From positions 310,001 through 374,000 of the forward strand of contig CAYTPV010000002.1 of NCBI GenBank assembly GCA_964440115.1: a stretch of 64,000 nucleotides of DNA, in the 5' to 3' direction. Of the stretch, positions 49,973 through 59,202 are shown one piece after another. The notes beneath the pieces were generated by a model that was not told the origin of the DNA, ran no database searches, and saw only the letters and a list, made by a program, of their open reading frames with translations. The stretch's first letter is position 1; each line of letters begins with the position of its first letter. The position numbers and the translations under genes are program-made. This stretch comes from JAEWWD01 sp964440115. Lineage in GTDB: Bacteria; Bacillota; Clostridia; Christensenellales; CAG-138.

Positions 49973-50901
49973 GCGAGTACCAGCCCCGTGATGCGCCGCC
50001 CGCACATGCAGGTTTTCGCATCCATTCGTCTGCAGCCGGGAACCTGCACCTCGAGCGCTTCTACGGCTCGTCCATCGCCGCATGCGATGAACAGGCCGCA
50101 TTTTGCGTCTCCGAAGCATTCGCCGGGCTCTGCTCCCTGCGGCGGTTTTATATCCGATATACGGGTGCGGCACAGTTTGAAGGGTTCTTCACCCATCATG
50201 GCGTATGCGCCCGGCCACGGATTCACCCCGCGCACACGGTCGTGTATCTGCTGTGCGGTATTCGAAAAGTCGAGTTTGCCGTCTTCCTTGCGCAGCATGC
50301 TGCATTTGGTGGCAAGTGCTTCCTCCTGTGGCGTACGCGTGAGCGTGCCGTCCAGGAGCTTTTGTATGGTTTCTTTGAGCGTTTGTGCGCCCAGATCAGC
50401 CATGCGCGGGTATAATTCGCCTGCCGTTTCATCGGGCAGTATTTCTATTTCGCGTGAGAGCAGTATATCACCGGTATCCAGCCCAAGTTCCGTATACATG
50501 GTGGTGATGCCTGTTTTCTTCTCACCGTCGATGATGGCCCACTGTATGGGCGCGGCGCCGCGGTATTTGGGCAGCAGCGAACCGTGCACGTTGATGCATC
50601 CATAAGGCGGAATGGCAAGGTTCTCCGCGCTTAAAATCTGTCCGAACGCGGCCGTCACCATCAAATCCGGTGAAAAAGAACAAAGCAAATCCAGACCTTC
50701 CTCCGAACGAATGCGGGCAGGCTGGTATACGGGAATGTCGTATTGTGCCGCCACTTCTTTGACGGGCGGCGGCGTAAGCGTCGCATGCCGTCCCTGCGGC
50801 TTGTCCGGCTGCGTGAAGACGCACAGTTCGTGCCCCTCGCCGATAAGCATCTGCAGCGAGGGTACGGCGAAATCCGGCGTCCCCAGAAAGGCAATCTTCA
50901 T
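49969..50901 (-). CDS. fmt: Methionyl-tRNA formyltransferase
   Basis: A 310-residue enzyme that formylates initiator Met-tRNA. Formyl-donor binding and catalytic block: INVHGSLLPKYRGAAPIQWA (Asn, His present), and TTMYTELGLDTGDILL. N-terminus MKIAFLGTPDFAVPSLQ. C-terminal OB domain ends near VEALEVQVPGCRRMDA. It overlaps def by four bases and rsmB by four, showing translational coupling. Confidence 0.96.
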   Translation of the reverse strand: MKIAFLGTPDFAVPSLQMLIGEGHELCVFTQPDKPQGRHATLTPPPVKEVAAQYDIPVYQPARIRSEEGLDLLCSFSPDLMVTAAFGQILSAENLAIPPYGCINVHGSLLPKYRGAAPIQWAIIDGEKKTGITTMYTELGLDTGDILLSREIEILPDETAGELYPRMADLGAQTLKETIQKLLDGTLTRTPQEEALATKCSMLRKEDGKLDFSNTAQQIHDRVRGVNPWPGAYAMMGEEPFKLCRTRISDIKPPQGAEPGECFGDAKCGLFIACGDGRAVEALEVQVPGCRRMDAKTCMCGRRITGLVLA

Positions 50902-51392
50902 TCCGACTGTTCCTCTTCCTCTGCTCCGTCGTCTTCGGAATATCCTTCGGGCGGCTCTGTGACAAGGTCTATGTATACCTTACCGTCCAAATGATCCGTT
51001 TCGTGCATGATGGCGCGGGCAAACATGCCTGTCGCGTCGTATTCGATCCAGTCTCCGTTGCGGTTCTGAGCGCGGGCCTTCACGTGCGCGGGCCTTACCA
51101 CATATCCGGATTTACCGGGGAAGGATAAGCAGCCTTCCATGCAGCCCTGCTCTCCCTCGGTGAAAAGTATCTCAGGATTGATCAGTTCAACGGGGCCGTC
51201 CCCGCAGTCGATGGTGACAACGCGGCGCAGTATGCCAACCTGTGAAGCGGCAAGGCCAACACCGTCGGCTTCGTACATCGTATCAAACATATCGTCAATC
51301 AAAGCGCAGATGCGTTTATCGATGCGCTCCACCGGCCTGCATACCTTGTACAGTGCCGGATCGTTATCCTTTAGTATCTTTCTTTGTGCCAT
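50898..51392 (-). CDS. def: Peptide deformylase
   Basis: Fe(II)/Zn metallopeptidase of 164 residues that removes the N-formyl group from nascent proteins. The three motifs are present: GVGLAASQVG, EGCLSFPGKSG (Cys ligand) and HETDHLDGKVY (two His and the Glu). Start ATG at 51392 has GAGGG upstream; an in-frame start at 51437 is unlikely. C-terminal tail SEDDGAEEEEQSE is acidic, not conserved. 75 bases after priA. Confidence 0.96.
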   Translation of the reverse strand: MAQRKILKDNDPALYKVCRPVERIDKRICALIDDMFDTMYEADGVGLAASQVGILRRVVTIDCGDGPVELINPEILFTEGEQGCMEGCLSFPGKSGYVVRPAHVKARAQNRNGDWIEYDATGMFARAIMHETDHLDGKVYIDLVTEPPEGYSEDDGAEEEEQSE

Positions 51393-51467
51393 AGTAGTTC
51401 CCTCTTTCAAACATATCCTTACTACCCATATTATCACATAAACGATGGATTGCGAAACAGTCTGCGA

Positions 51468-53726
51468 CTAGAAGAGGTCGCCGGGATTTATCTCCAAAGT
51501 CGCAAACCGTTCGCCGCGGTGTTCGTTTGCGTATGCGTATATGGCCTGCAGTGCGGCGGCGGTGTGCTGTGTGCGCAGCAGTTTGATGAGCACCTGATAG
51601 CGGAAAACGCCTTGTTTTTTATAAATCGGCGCTTCAGAAGCGCGCAGTATCAAAAGCTCCCGCGCGTGCTCCTCGCCCAAAGCGGCGAGTACGGCTTTCT
51701 CGAGCCCAGCCGCAAATCGCTCCCCATCCGCACGCAGCGGAATTTCCTCAAGCCCTGTGAACAACGCGCGCACAAACAGGGAAAAAGGCGGGAACAGCGC
51801 CGCCCGCCGCTGTGCGAGTTCATATACGAAAAAGCCCTTATAATCGTGCGTGCGGGCGAATTTGATACTGGGGTGATCCGGCGAGTATGTCTGCACCACT
51901 ACGCTCCCGGCGGCTTCGTCACGTCCGGCGCGCCCCGCGACCTGTGTGAGAAGCTGAAATGTGCGCTCCGCGCTTCGATAATCCGGAAGATACAGCGTAG
52001 AATCAGCCGCCACAACACCCACCAGTGTAACATTGGGGAAATCCAGCCCTTTGGCAACCATCTGTGTGCCGATCAATACCTGCGCCTCGCCGCGCGCAAA
52101 CGCGGATAGCAGATGTTCGTGTGCATCCTTGGTGCGCGTGCTGTCCAGATCCATGCGCAACGATTTTACATGCGGGAACAGCGCGTGAAGCTGTTCTTCC
52201 ACCTGCTGTGTGCCCACGCCGAAATACTTGATGAACGGCCGCCCGCAGGCGGGGCATACGGTGGGCACGGGTTCATTGTGCCCGCAGTAGTGGCATTTGA
52301 CGCGCTCTTCCGTGCGATGGTAGGTCATGGAAACATCGCAGTTCACGCAGCCGAACACATGCCCGCAGCCGCGGCAGGAAACGAATGTGGAATATCCGCG
52401 GCGGTTGATGAACAGTATCGCCTGCTTGCCTGCTTCGAGGCAGGCTTGCAGTGACCGATGCAGCGCCATACTGAATATGCCGTTGTTGCCGCGCAGGAAC
52501 TCCTCGCGCATATCGATGATTTTGATCGGCGGCATGGGCTGCTGATGTACACGCTGTGTCAGCTCAATGAGCGTATATACGCCGGATTTCGACCGGTAAT
52601 AGCTTTGTATGGATGGTGTGGCGCTGCCCAGTATAAGCGGCGCTTTGGCAATCGCGCAGCGCCTTCGCGCGACTTCTGCAGCATGGTAACGCGGCGCAAG
52701 CTCGCTCTGGTAGCTTTGCTCGTGCTCTTCGTCCACCACGATCAGGCCGAGATTTTCAAACGGCGCAAACACGGCGCTGCGCGCGCCAACCGCAACCTGC
52801 GCCAGCCCCAGCCGGATACGCCGCCACTCGTCAAAGCGCTCGCCCGCCGAAAGACGGCTGTGCAGCACAGCCACGCGTTCGCCAAAGCGCGCCCGGAACA
52901 GCCCCATTGTCTGCGGTGTCAGCGAAATTTCCGGTACCAGCAATATGGCCTGCTTGCCTGCCTCAATACAGCGGTTGATACAGTGCATATACACTTCCGT
53001 TTTGCCGCTGCCTGTGACACCGTGCAGCAGGTATACGCCGCCGTCCCCTTGCAGTCCTTTATCGATGGCGTCGATGGCAGCCTGCTGTTCCTGTGTAAGC
53101 TCCAGCTCAGAAGTTTTCTGCGCACATGATCCGCCGGGGCGGCGGAATGTAACGCATTCGTCCTCCGTGATGAGGCCCTTTTTGATGAGCGCCGCAATCG
53201 CGCCTCCGGATTCGGGCAGGAAGCCGGTGATATCCTGTACAGACATAGGACTGCCCATGCGCAGCAGCAATTCGAGCACCTCAAGCTGCCGCGGCGCTTT
53301 TACGCTGCCGGCCTTATTCTGAAACGATGCGAGCGCGGCTGCGGGCTCGATGCCATCGGCAAGCCGCACGAGGCGCAGTTTCTTTTCCTGTATGCGGCCT
53401 CCGCGAAGCTGCGCGGGAATCATAAGCCTTAAAGCGTCCACGAGCACGCAATGATAGCTTTGCTGCATCCAGCGCGCTAGCTCTATCTGTTCCTGTGTAA
53501 GCACGGGGTAGGGTTCTATTACGCGGGAAACGGGTTTTGCCCGTACGCCTTCTTCCGGCGGGTTCTCGCTCAGGGAGAGCACAAAGCCTTCGATAGGCTT
53601 ATTGCCGCGCCCAAACGGTATAAGTACGTGATGACCGGGTGCTAACTGCATGTTTTCGGGAATGGCATACGTAAAAAGGCGGTCAACGTCAGAATGCGCA
53701 ATATCCACAATCACCTGCGCAAACAT
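51468..53726 (-). CDS. priA: Primosomal protein N' (replication restart helicase)
   Basis: Helicase of 752 residues that reloads the replisome at stalled forks. Walker A LLHGVTGSGKTEVYMH, Walker B GLIVVDEEHEQSY, then a zinc-binding region with CRGCGHVFGCVNCDVSM and KCHYCGHNEPVPTVCPACGR. C-terminal helicase lobe includes GTQMVAKGLDFPNVTLVGVV and QVAGRAGRDEAAG. An AGGAGGTG site lies before the ATG at 53726. About 100 bases after coaBC, with a terminator between. Confidence 0.96.
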   Translation of the reverse strand: MFAQVIVDIAHSDVDRLFTYAIPENMQLAPGHHVLIPFGRGNKPIEGFVLSLSENPPEEGVRAKPVSRVIEPYPVLTQEQIELARWMQQSYHCVLVDALRLMIPAQLRGGRIQEKKLRLVRLADGIEPAAALASFQNKAGSVKAPRQLEVLELLLRMGSPMSVQDITGFLPESGGAIAALIKKGLITEDECVTFRRPGGSCAQKTSELELTQEQQAAIDAIDKGLQGDGGVYLLHGVTGSGKTEVYMHCINRCIEAGKQAILLVPEISLTPQTMGLFRARFGERVAVLHSRLSAGERFDEWRRIRLGLAQVAVGARSAVFAPFENLGLIVVDEEHEQSYQSELAPRYHAAEVARRRCAIAKAPLILGSATPSIQSYYRSKSGVYTLIELTQRVHQQPMPPIKIIDMREEFLRGNNGIFSMALHRSLQACLEAGKQAILFINRRGYSTFVSCRGCGHVFGCVNCDVSMTYHRTEERVKCHYCGHNEPVPTVCPACGRPFIKYFGVGTQQVEEQLHALFPHVKSLRMDLDSTRTKDAHEHLLSAFARGEAQVLIGTQMVAKGLDFPNVTLVGVVAADSTLYLPDYRSAERTFQLLTQVAGRAGRDEAAGSVVVQTYSPDHPSIKFARTHDYKGFFVYELAQRRAALFPPFSLFVRALFTGLEEIPLRADGERFAAGLEKAVLAALGEEHARELLILRASEAPIYKKQGVFRYQVLIKLLRTQHTAAALQAIYAYANEHRGERFATLEINPGDLF

Positions 53727-53761
53727 GCGATCACCTCCTTAGTCTGCGTTTCTTCCGCTTG

Positions 53762-53804
53762 AAAAAAAGCGGGGGAAGCCTAGGTCAACCGTCGCTTCTC
53801 CCGC
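53762..53804 (-). terminator. Hairpin terminator after coaBC
   Basis: GCGGGGGAAGC pairs with GCTTCTCCCGC (one G-T), followed on the minus strand by seven T residues. It could allow partial readthrough into priA. Confidence 0.8.
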
Positions 53805-53825
53805 CGCGTATACTCCTATAAGAGC

Positions 53826-55031
53826 TTATTTCGTGCTCCGCTCCAATTCCTTTATGAGCGCATCAAGAAGCCAATCCGCTAGCTCGGATTTCGACATGAG
53901 TCCGCTGAACACGGAGCCGCCATCCGAATGGTAGAGTGTGACGGCGTTGGTATCCACCGCAAAGCCTACGCCGGGGGCGGTGACGTCGTTGGCGGCGATA
54001 AAATCGAGGTTCTTGCGCGCAAGTTTATCTTTGGCGTTGCGCTCAATATTCTGCGTTTCTGCGGCAAATCCCATGAGCACCTGATGTGCTTTTTGCGCAC
54101 CTACGCGAGAGAGTATATCCGTTGTTGGGGTCAAGGAAAGCGTTAGGCCTTCGCCATGCTTTTTGATCTTCTGCGCACTAATAACGGGAATGGTAAAATC
54201 CGCAGGAGCGGCAGCCATGATCAGCGCGTCGCAGTCGGAAAATGCCCTCTCCACCGCCTCGCACAATTCCGCGCTCGAAACGATATCCTCGCGGCTCACG
54301 TCCTGCGGTGTTTCCAGTTGTACCGGCCCTGCGATAAGCTTTACCTCTGCACCGCGCTTTGCGGCCGCAGCCGCTATGGCAAACCCCATTTTACCGCTGC
54401 TGTGGTTGGAAAGGTAGCGCACGGGATCAATCGCTTCGCGCGTGGGTCCGGCGGTAACGAGTATGCGTTTGCCCGCATAATCCCGTTTGGGGTACAGCGC
54501 GGCTTGCACTGCTTTAAGTATTTCATCTACCGGCGCAAGCCTGCCCTTGCCGGTATCGCCGCAGGCAAGAAGACCTTCCGCAGGCTCGATGAACGAGCAT
54601 CCGCGTTCGCGCAGCACCTGCATGTTCTGCCGGACTGCCGCGTGGGCATACATGTTGACATTCATGGCGGGCGCTATGAGTATGGGTGCCTTGGTAGCCA
54701 GAAATGTCGTGGTCAATAGATCGTCCGCTATGCCGTTTGCGGCCTTGCCAATGAAATTGGCCGTAGCGGGCGCTACAAGAAACACGTCCGCGCGCTTTGC
54801 GAGTGCGATGTGTCCAACCTCGTACGGCGTTTCCCGAGAAAACTGATCTGAAGCGACCGGGGCGCGACTGAGCGTTTCAAGCGCAAGCGGCGTGATAAAT
54901 TGTGCGCCGCCCTCCGTCAGGATGACGCGCACATCTATTCCGAGCTTCATGAGCCCGCTTGTTATTTCTGCCGCCTTGTAAGCCGCGATGGAGCCGGTGA
55001 CGCCCAGCACCACGGTTTTTCTTTCGCCCAT
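53826..55031 (-). CDS. coaBC: Bifunctional phosphopantothenoylcysteine synthetase/decarboxylase
   Basis: Coenzyme A synthesis enzyme of 401 residues. N-terminal CoaC flavoprotein decarboxylase (about 1-180): VLGVTGSIAAYKAAEITSGL, then APAMNVNMYAHAAVRQN and GLLACGDTGKGRLA (catalytic Cys). C-terminal CoaB ligase: ILVTAGPTREAIDPVRYLSN, SSGKMGFAIAAAA, and FAAETQNIERNAKDKL. Starts by a one-base TGATG overlap with rpoZ. Confidence 0.96.
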   Translation of the reverse strand: MGERKTVVLGVTGSIAAYKAAEITSGLMKLGIDVRVILTEGGAQFITPLALETLSRAPVASDQFSRETPYEVGHIALAKRADVFLVAPATANFIGKAANGIADDLLTTTFLATKAPILIAPAMNVNMYAHAAVRQNMQVLRERGCSFIEPAEGLLACGDTGKGRLAPVDEILKAVQAALYPKRDYAGKRILVTAGPTREAIDPVRYLSNHSSGKMGFAIAAAAAKRGAEVKLIAGPVQLETPQDVSREDIVSSAELCEAVERAFSDCDALIMAAAPADFTIPVISAQKIKKHGEGLTLSLTPTTDILSRVGAQKAHQVLMGFAAETQNIERNAKDKLARKNLDFIAANDVTAPGVGFAVDTNAVTLYHSDGGSVFSGLMSKSELADWLLDALIKELERSTK

Positions 55032-55234
55032 CAGCGCAGTGTGTATTCCTCAGGATAATCCAATGTAATTTTGTCCGAATAAAGCTCTTCGACAGCCTTA
55101 GTGACGGGGTTTTTGTCGCCCAGCTTATCCGGGTCGTTGAGCAGTTGGCGCGCGCGGCGTGCAACAGCCATGACCAGCATATACCGGCAGCCTACTTTAT
55201 CAACCAATTCGTTTACTCCGGGGGTATTCATCAT
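55031..55234 (-). CDS. rpoZ: RNA polymerase subunit omega
   Basis: A 67-residue omega subunit that assists assembly of the beta' subunit. Family core: NELVDKVGCRYMLVMAVARR, ARQLL. Short C-terminal tail. Its start overlaps the end of gmk by four bases and its stop overlaps the start of coaBC, the standard order in Bacillota. Confidence 0.92.
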   Translation of the reverse strand: MMNTPGVNELVDKVGCRYMLVMAVARRARQLLNDPDKLGDKNPVTKAVEELYSDKITLDYPEEYTLR

Positions 55235-55899
55235 ATAGCGTCACTTCCTTCCAAAAGGAGGTTTATTAAGTCTTCACAACGCGCGACACGGCTCTTTTCC
55301 GCATGCACGATGGCTTCAATTCCGCGTACCGCCTGTTCGACGGTGCTGTTGATCACAACGTAATCGTAATAGGATATGCACTGCATTTCCGTATAACCCA
55401 CTTCAGTGCGTTTCATTATGGACTGCTCGGTTTCCGTGCCCCGGTCGATGAGCCGACGTTTGAGTTCATCCATGGACGGGGGCGCTAAAAACACCAGCAC
55501 CGCCTCCGGGCAGACTTCCTTTACCCTAAGGCCCCCCTGCACGTCGATCTCGAGGATCACATCTTCACCCGCATCCAGCTTGTCCATGACAAACTTGCGC
55601 GGCGTTCCGTAGGAATGCGTGCCGAATACACGCATGTATTCCAAAAATTCGCCCTCTTGAATCATGCGGGCAAATTCTTCCTTACTCTTGAAAAAATAAT
55701 CCTTGCCATCCTGTTCCGCTTCCCGCCTAGGGCGGGTAGTGGCGGAAATGGAAAGCGCCATATTGGGGTTTTCTGCGATCAGCCTGCGGCACACCGTGCC
55801 CTTGCCCACGCCGGACGGTCCCGATAGAACCACCAGCAACCCCTTACATCCTTCCTCCATACAGAGCGAATCCTCCATAAAAGCTTGTATATCGGGCAT
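55231..55899 (-). CDS. gmk: Guanylate kinase
   Basis: Nucleotide kinase of 222 residues converting GMP to GDP. Walker A VVLSGPSGVGKGTVCRRL; GMP-binding block ISATTRPRREAEQDGKDYFF; ILEIDVQGGLRVKEV; and MKRTEVGYTEMQC. The first about 15 residues precede the usual N-terminus, so a later start (ATG eight residues in) is possible, but the ATG at 55899 has a good GGAGG...GGGG site and is one base past the remA stop. Confidence 0.95.
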   Translation of the reverse strand: MPDIQAFMEDSLCMEEGCKGLLVVLSGPSGVGKGTVCRRLIAENPNMALSISATTRPRREAEQDGKDYFFKSKEEFARMIQEGEFLEYMRVFGTHSYGTPRKFVMDKLDAGEDVILEIDVQGGLRVKEVCPEAVLVFLAPPSMDELKRRLIDRGTETEQSIMKRTEVGYTEMQCISYYDYVVINSTVEQAVRGIEAIVHAEKSRVARCEDLINLLLEGSDAI

Positions 55900-56163
55900 T
55901 TATTCCCCTGCCTCCGCACCGTCGCGCGAATCGAGCCTGTGTGCGACAGTCTCTGGCTGAACGGCGGAAAGTACTACGTGCCCGCTGTCCATCATGATCA
56001 CAGCACGCGTACGCCGACCATAAGTGGCGTCTATGAGCCTGCCCCGCTCACGCGCTTCCTGCACAATGCGCTTGATAGGCGCCGAATCCGGGCTGACGAT
56101 GGCAAGAAGCCGATTGGCGGATACGATGTTGCCAAACCCGATGTTGATCAGCTTGATGGCCAT
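55900..56163 (-). CDS. remA: RemA-family (DUF370) regulator
   Basis: Small DNA-binding protein of 87 residues; RemA controls biofilm matrix and osmoprotection genes in Bacillus. Core: INIGFGNIVSANRLLAIVSP, RGRLIDATYGRRTRAVIM. Its position between yicC and gmk matches that of many Bacillota. Confidence 0.93.
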   Translation of the reverse strand: MAIKLINIGFGNIVSANRLLAIVSPDSAPIKRIVQEARERGRLIDATYGRRTRAVIMMDSGHVVLSAVQPETVAHRLDSRDGAEAGE

Positions 56164-56176
56164 ACGATAGCTCCCC

Positions 56177-57055
56177 CTACTCTATGTTCTGCACCTGCTC
56201 GCGGATCTTTTCAATTTCACCCTTGCCCGCGATCACTGCATTTACAAGCTGTGCGTCGTTTGCTTTGGAGCCTATGGTGTTAAACTCCCGGTTCATTTCC
56301 TGTACAATGAAATCCAGTTTCCGGCCGGAAGGCTCGTCTGAGAGCAGCGATTGCCGCATCTGCGTGACATGGCTTCTGAGGCGAACGATTTCTTCATCGA
56401 TACTCGCTCTGTCCGCGAACAGGGCTACTTCTGTCGCGAGCCGGGCGCGGTCGACTTCGGTGTCGTTGAGCAGCTGTGCGATGCGTTCGTCCAGCTTCTG
56501 CCTGTACTCCTGCACGACAAGCGGGGCCCGTTCGCTGATCTGTTCGGTAAGCGCCAGTACGGTATCCGCACGCTGCATGAAATCGTGGTACAAGCGCTGG
56601 CCTTCCGCGGCGCGCATTGATTTGAGTTCTGCAATCGCCAGAGCGGTGGCCTCCTTAGCTAAGGAGGCGACAGCTTCCCGGTCTTCATCCGCTTCCACAA
56701 TATCCGAAACATCAGGCAGCCGAAGAGCGTTGGAAAGCGTCAGGTCATCCTGTAACCCCAGTCGTTCGCCTGCTGCACGTGCCGCCAGAAGGTATTGAGA
56801 AAGCAGCGATTCGTCAATGACGATTGTTCGGGCGTCGTTGCGTACATTGCGATAGCTTACAAAAAGATCGACATGCCCGCGGCTGAGCTTTGCGGATAAT
56901 TCCGTACGGAATACATCCTCAAGAAAGCCGATATGGCGGGGGAGACGCATGCCCAGATCCAGATACCGGTGGTTGACGGACTTTAATTCTACGGTCATTT
57001 CCCGCCCGTCGATACTGGCGCTGCCGCGGCCATAACCGGTCATACTGCTGATCAA
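56177..57055 (-). CDS. yicC: YicC-family endoribonuclease
   Basis: A 292-residue protein. N-terminal YicC domain (ISSMTGYGRGSASIDGREMT, SVNHRYLDLGMRLPRHIGFL) and C-terminal DUF1732 helical part (DRASIDEEIVRLRSHVTQMR, KLDFIVQEMNREFNTIGSKA). YicC proteins have been shown to have RNase activity. It leads the yicC-remA-gmk-rpoZ-coaBC operon, with a candidate promoter 40 bases upstream. Confidence 0.93.
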   Translation of the reverse strand: MISSMTGYGRGSASIDGREMTVELKSVNHRYLDLGMRLPRHIGFLEDVFRTELSAKLSRGHVDLFVSYRNVRNDARTIVIDESLLSQYLLAARAAGERLGLQDDLTLSNALRLPDVSDIVEADEDREAVASLAKEATALAIAELKSMRAAEGQRLYHDFMQRADTVLALTEQISERAPLVVQEYRQKLDERIAQLLNDTEVDRARLATEVALFADRASIDEEIVRLRSHVTQMRQSLLSDEPSGRKLDFIVQEMNREFNTIGSKANDAQLVNAVIAGKGEIEKIREQVQNIE

Positions 57056-57091
57056 AGCATGTCCTCCTTGTCGATCACATTCCTAGAGAAA

Positions 57092-57121
57092 AGTATATCA
57101 TATCCCCGCAAGGTTTGTCGA
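57092..57121 (-). promoter_or_regulatory. Promoter candidate for the yicC operon
   Basis: Minus strand TCGACA (57116-57121), 18-base spacer, TATACT (57092-57097). The yicC ATG lies 37 bases downstream. Confidence 0.55.
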
Positions 57122-57165
57122 AGGTTTCAAAGCATACCCGATAAAAAAATCTCTATCAGGCGTAT

Positions 57166-57180
57166 AACGAATCATTCGTT
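57166..57180. repeat. Palindrome at the end of ligA
   Basis: AACGAAT-C-ATTCGTT, a perfect 15-base palindrome that ends on the ligA stop codon. On the minus strand a run of seven T occurs about 20 bases later, with a weak CCTGATA/TATCGGG stem around it, so this region may end the ligA transcript. Confidence 0.45.
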
Positions 57181-59177
57181 CAGGAGATATCTTTGCCAAT
57201 CAGCTTCAAAAACGCGGCTTCGTCGAGTATGGGGATGTTCAGTTCCGCTGCCTTAGTCAGCTTGCTGCCCGCGTTTTCACCTGCGAGAACGTAATCCGTC
57301 TTCTTGCTGACACTGCCGGCTGCCTTGCCGCCAAGCCGTTCTATAAGCTGTTCGGCCTCCCGCCTGTCCATGGAAGGTAGCGTACCCGTCACGACAACCG
57401 TTTTGCCCGCAAGCGCGCTTTGCGCCGCGGGCGCTTCTTCGGGGCGCGGGGAAACGCCGTGCTGCAGCAAAGCGTCCACCTGCGCGCATATGGACGGGTC
57501 GGAAAAGAAATCCACCACGCTTTGCGCGACAATCGCCCCGACATCCTCAATGGAGGTAAGCGTTTCTATATCTGCCGCGCGCACGTTCTCGAGTTTCTGG
57601 AACCGACGCGCCAGCTCTCGCGCCGTTTTGCTGCCCACATTGGGAATGCCCAGTGCGAACAAAAATGTGCCCAGCGTGCAATCCTTGCTTTTTTCAATGG
57701 CGTCGAGCAGATTTCGCGCCTTTTTCTCTCCGAAGCCTTCAAGCGGCATCAGCTGTTCCATCGTCAGCTCGTAAAGCTGCGGTATGGAGGAAAGATTGAG
57801 CGCGTCCACGAACAGCTCCGCCGTTTTGCCGGCGAAGGTCTCAATGTCCATGGCGTCACGGCTGGCGTAATGCTTGAGCCTGCCCACGATCTGCGGGCGG
57901 CAGGAAAGCGAATTTGTGCAAAATAGATGCGCGCCGCGCTGTTCCGCGTGCGCGCCGCAGGCAGGACAACGCTCCGGTTTATAAATTTGTTCCCGCGGCT
58001 CATCGCCGGGCACGCTGCCCAGTATTTCCGGAATCACGTCGTTGCTGCGCCTTATGAATACCGTAGAGCCCAAGCCTACGCGCTTGCGCTGGATATCGTC
58101 ATAATTGTTGAGTGTAGCGCGTTTTATGGTTGCGCCCGCAAGCTCCACGGGCGTGAGATGCGCAAGCGGAGTGAGTTTTCCGGTGCGCCCGACCTCCCAT
58201 GTTACGTCCTCCACGGTGGTGGTGATTTCCTCTGCCGCGAACTTGTAGGCGATGGCCCAGCGCGGGAATTTTTCCGTGTTTCCCAGCGCTTCGCGTACCT
58301 TCATCTGCCGAACCTTGATGACCATGCCGTCGATGAGAAAATCCAGAGTGCCGCGTGTCTCTTCCGCCGATCTGATGTGCGCAAGCAGCCCTTCCATGGT
58401 ATCGCTTTCTACAAAAAAGCTGTCCACAGGCAGGCCGTTAGCCTGCAAAAACGTGCGCATATCCTCCTGCGTGGAAAAAACTTTGCCTTCGATATACCCT
58501 ACATTGTAGCAGAAGCAGCTCAGCTTGCGCTGACGTGTTGTTTCCGGGTCAAGATTGCGCAAAGCACCCGCCGCCGCGTTGCGCGCGTTTTTCAGGGGCT
58601 CGTCGAGCGTTCTGTTCAATTCATCGAGCACGCTAAGGCGCATGTAACCTTCGCCCTGCACTTCCATGCGGCCATTGAATTCAATGACTTGCGGAATGCC
58701 TTCGATTGTCTTTACCTGTTCGAGTATGCCTTCGCCCACTTCGCCGTTGCCGCGCGTAGCCGCCTGCACGAGCCGCCCGCCCGCATAGGTGAGGTTGATG
58801 GTAAGGCCGTCGAATTTGTACTCGAGCGCATAGCTGATGCGGGGCAGTTCCTGACCGGTGCGCTGCATATACTCTAGCCGCAGTTTTTGAATACGCGCGT
58901 CCCATTCGAGCAGAGCAGCCTCGGTGCGAACCTTATCAAGGCTCCACAGCCTTGCGGTATGTCTGTGCGGCAGGAAGCCTCTGATCGCTTCGCCGCCCAC
59001 GCGGCGTGTTGGGGAATTGGGCAGGACTTCGCCTGATTCCTGTTCGAGGGCTTCGAGCTCATCGTACAGCGCGTCGTATTCCGCGTCGCTGATATACGGC
59101 GCGTCCTGCTCGTAATAAGCGGAGGCGTAATCAATGAGCTGCTGCGTCAGTTCTTTTTGTCGGTCGCTTGCGGGCAT
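57180..59177 (-). CDS. ligA: NAD-dependent DNA ligase LigA
   Basis: A 665-residue ligase for Okazaki fragments and repair. Adenylation Lys in SYALEYKFDGLTINL (family KxDG). OB fold with GRTGKLTPLAHLTPVELAGA, zinc finger with CPACGAHAEQRGAHLFC then NSLSC, helix-hairpin-helix region (LEGFGEKKARNLLDAIEKSK), and a C-terminal BRCT domain (LAGKTVVVTGTLPSMDRREA). ATG at 59177 has a GGAGGG site; an extension to 59240 is unlikely. It lies 25 bases after pcrA, the common pcrA-ligA pair. Confidence 0.96.
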   Translation of the reverse strand: MPASDRQKELTQQLIDYASAYYEQDAPYISDAEYDALYDELEALEQESGEVLPNSPTRRVGGEAIRGFLPHRHTARLWSLDKVRTEAALLEWDARIQKLRLEYMQRTGQELPRISYALEYKFDGLTINLTYAGGRLVQAATRGNGEVGEGILEQVKTIEGIPQVIEFNGRMEVQGEGYMRLSVLDELNRTLDEPLKNARNAAAGALRNLDPETTRQRKLSCFCYNVGYIEGKVFSTQEDMRTFLQANGLPVDSFFVESDTMEGLLAHIRSAEETRGTLDFLIDGMVIKVRQMKVREALGNTEKFPRWAIAYKFAAEEITTTVEDVTWEVGRTGKLTPLAHLTPVELAGATIKRATLNNYDDIQRKRVGLGSTVFIRRSNDVIPEILGSVPGDEPREQIYKPERCPACGAHAEQRGAHLFCTNSLSCRPQIVGRLKHYASRDAMDIETFAGKTAELFVDALNLSSIPQLYELTMEQLMPLEGFGEKKARNLLDAIEKSKDCTLGTFLFALGIPNVGSKTARELARRFQKLENVRAADIETLTSIEDVGAIVAQSVVDFFSDPSICAQVDALLQHGVSPRPEEAPAAQSALAGKTVVVTGTLPSMDRREAEQLIERLGGKAAGSVSKKTDYVLAGENAGSKLTKAAELNIPILDEAAFLKLIGKDIS

Positions 59178-59202
59178 ATGCAATCCCTCCTGTAAGCTCG
59201 GA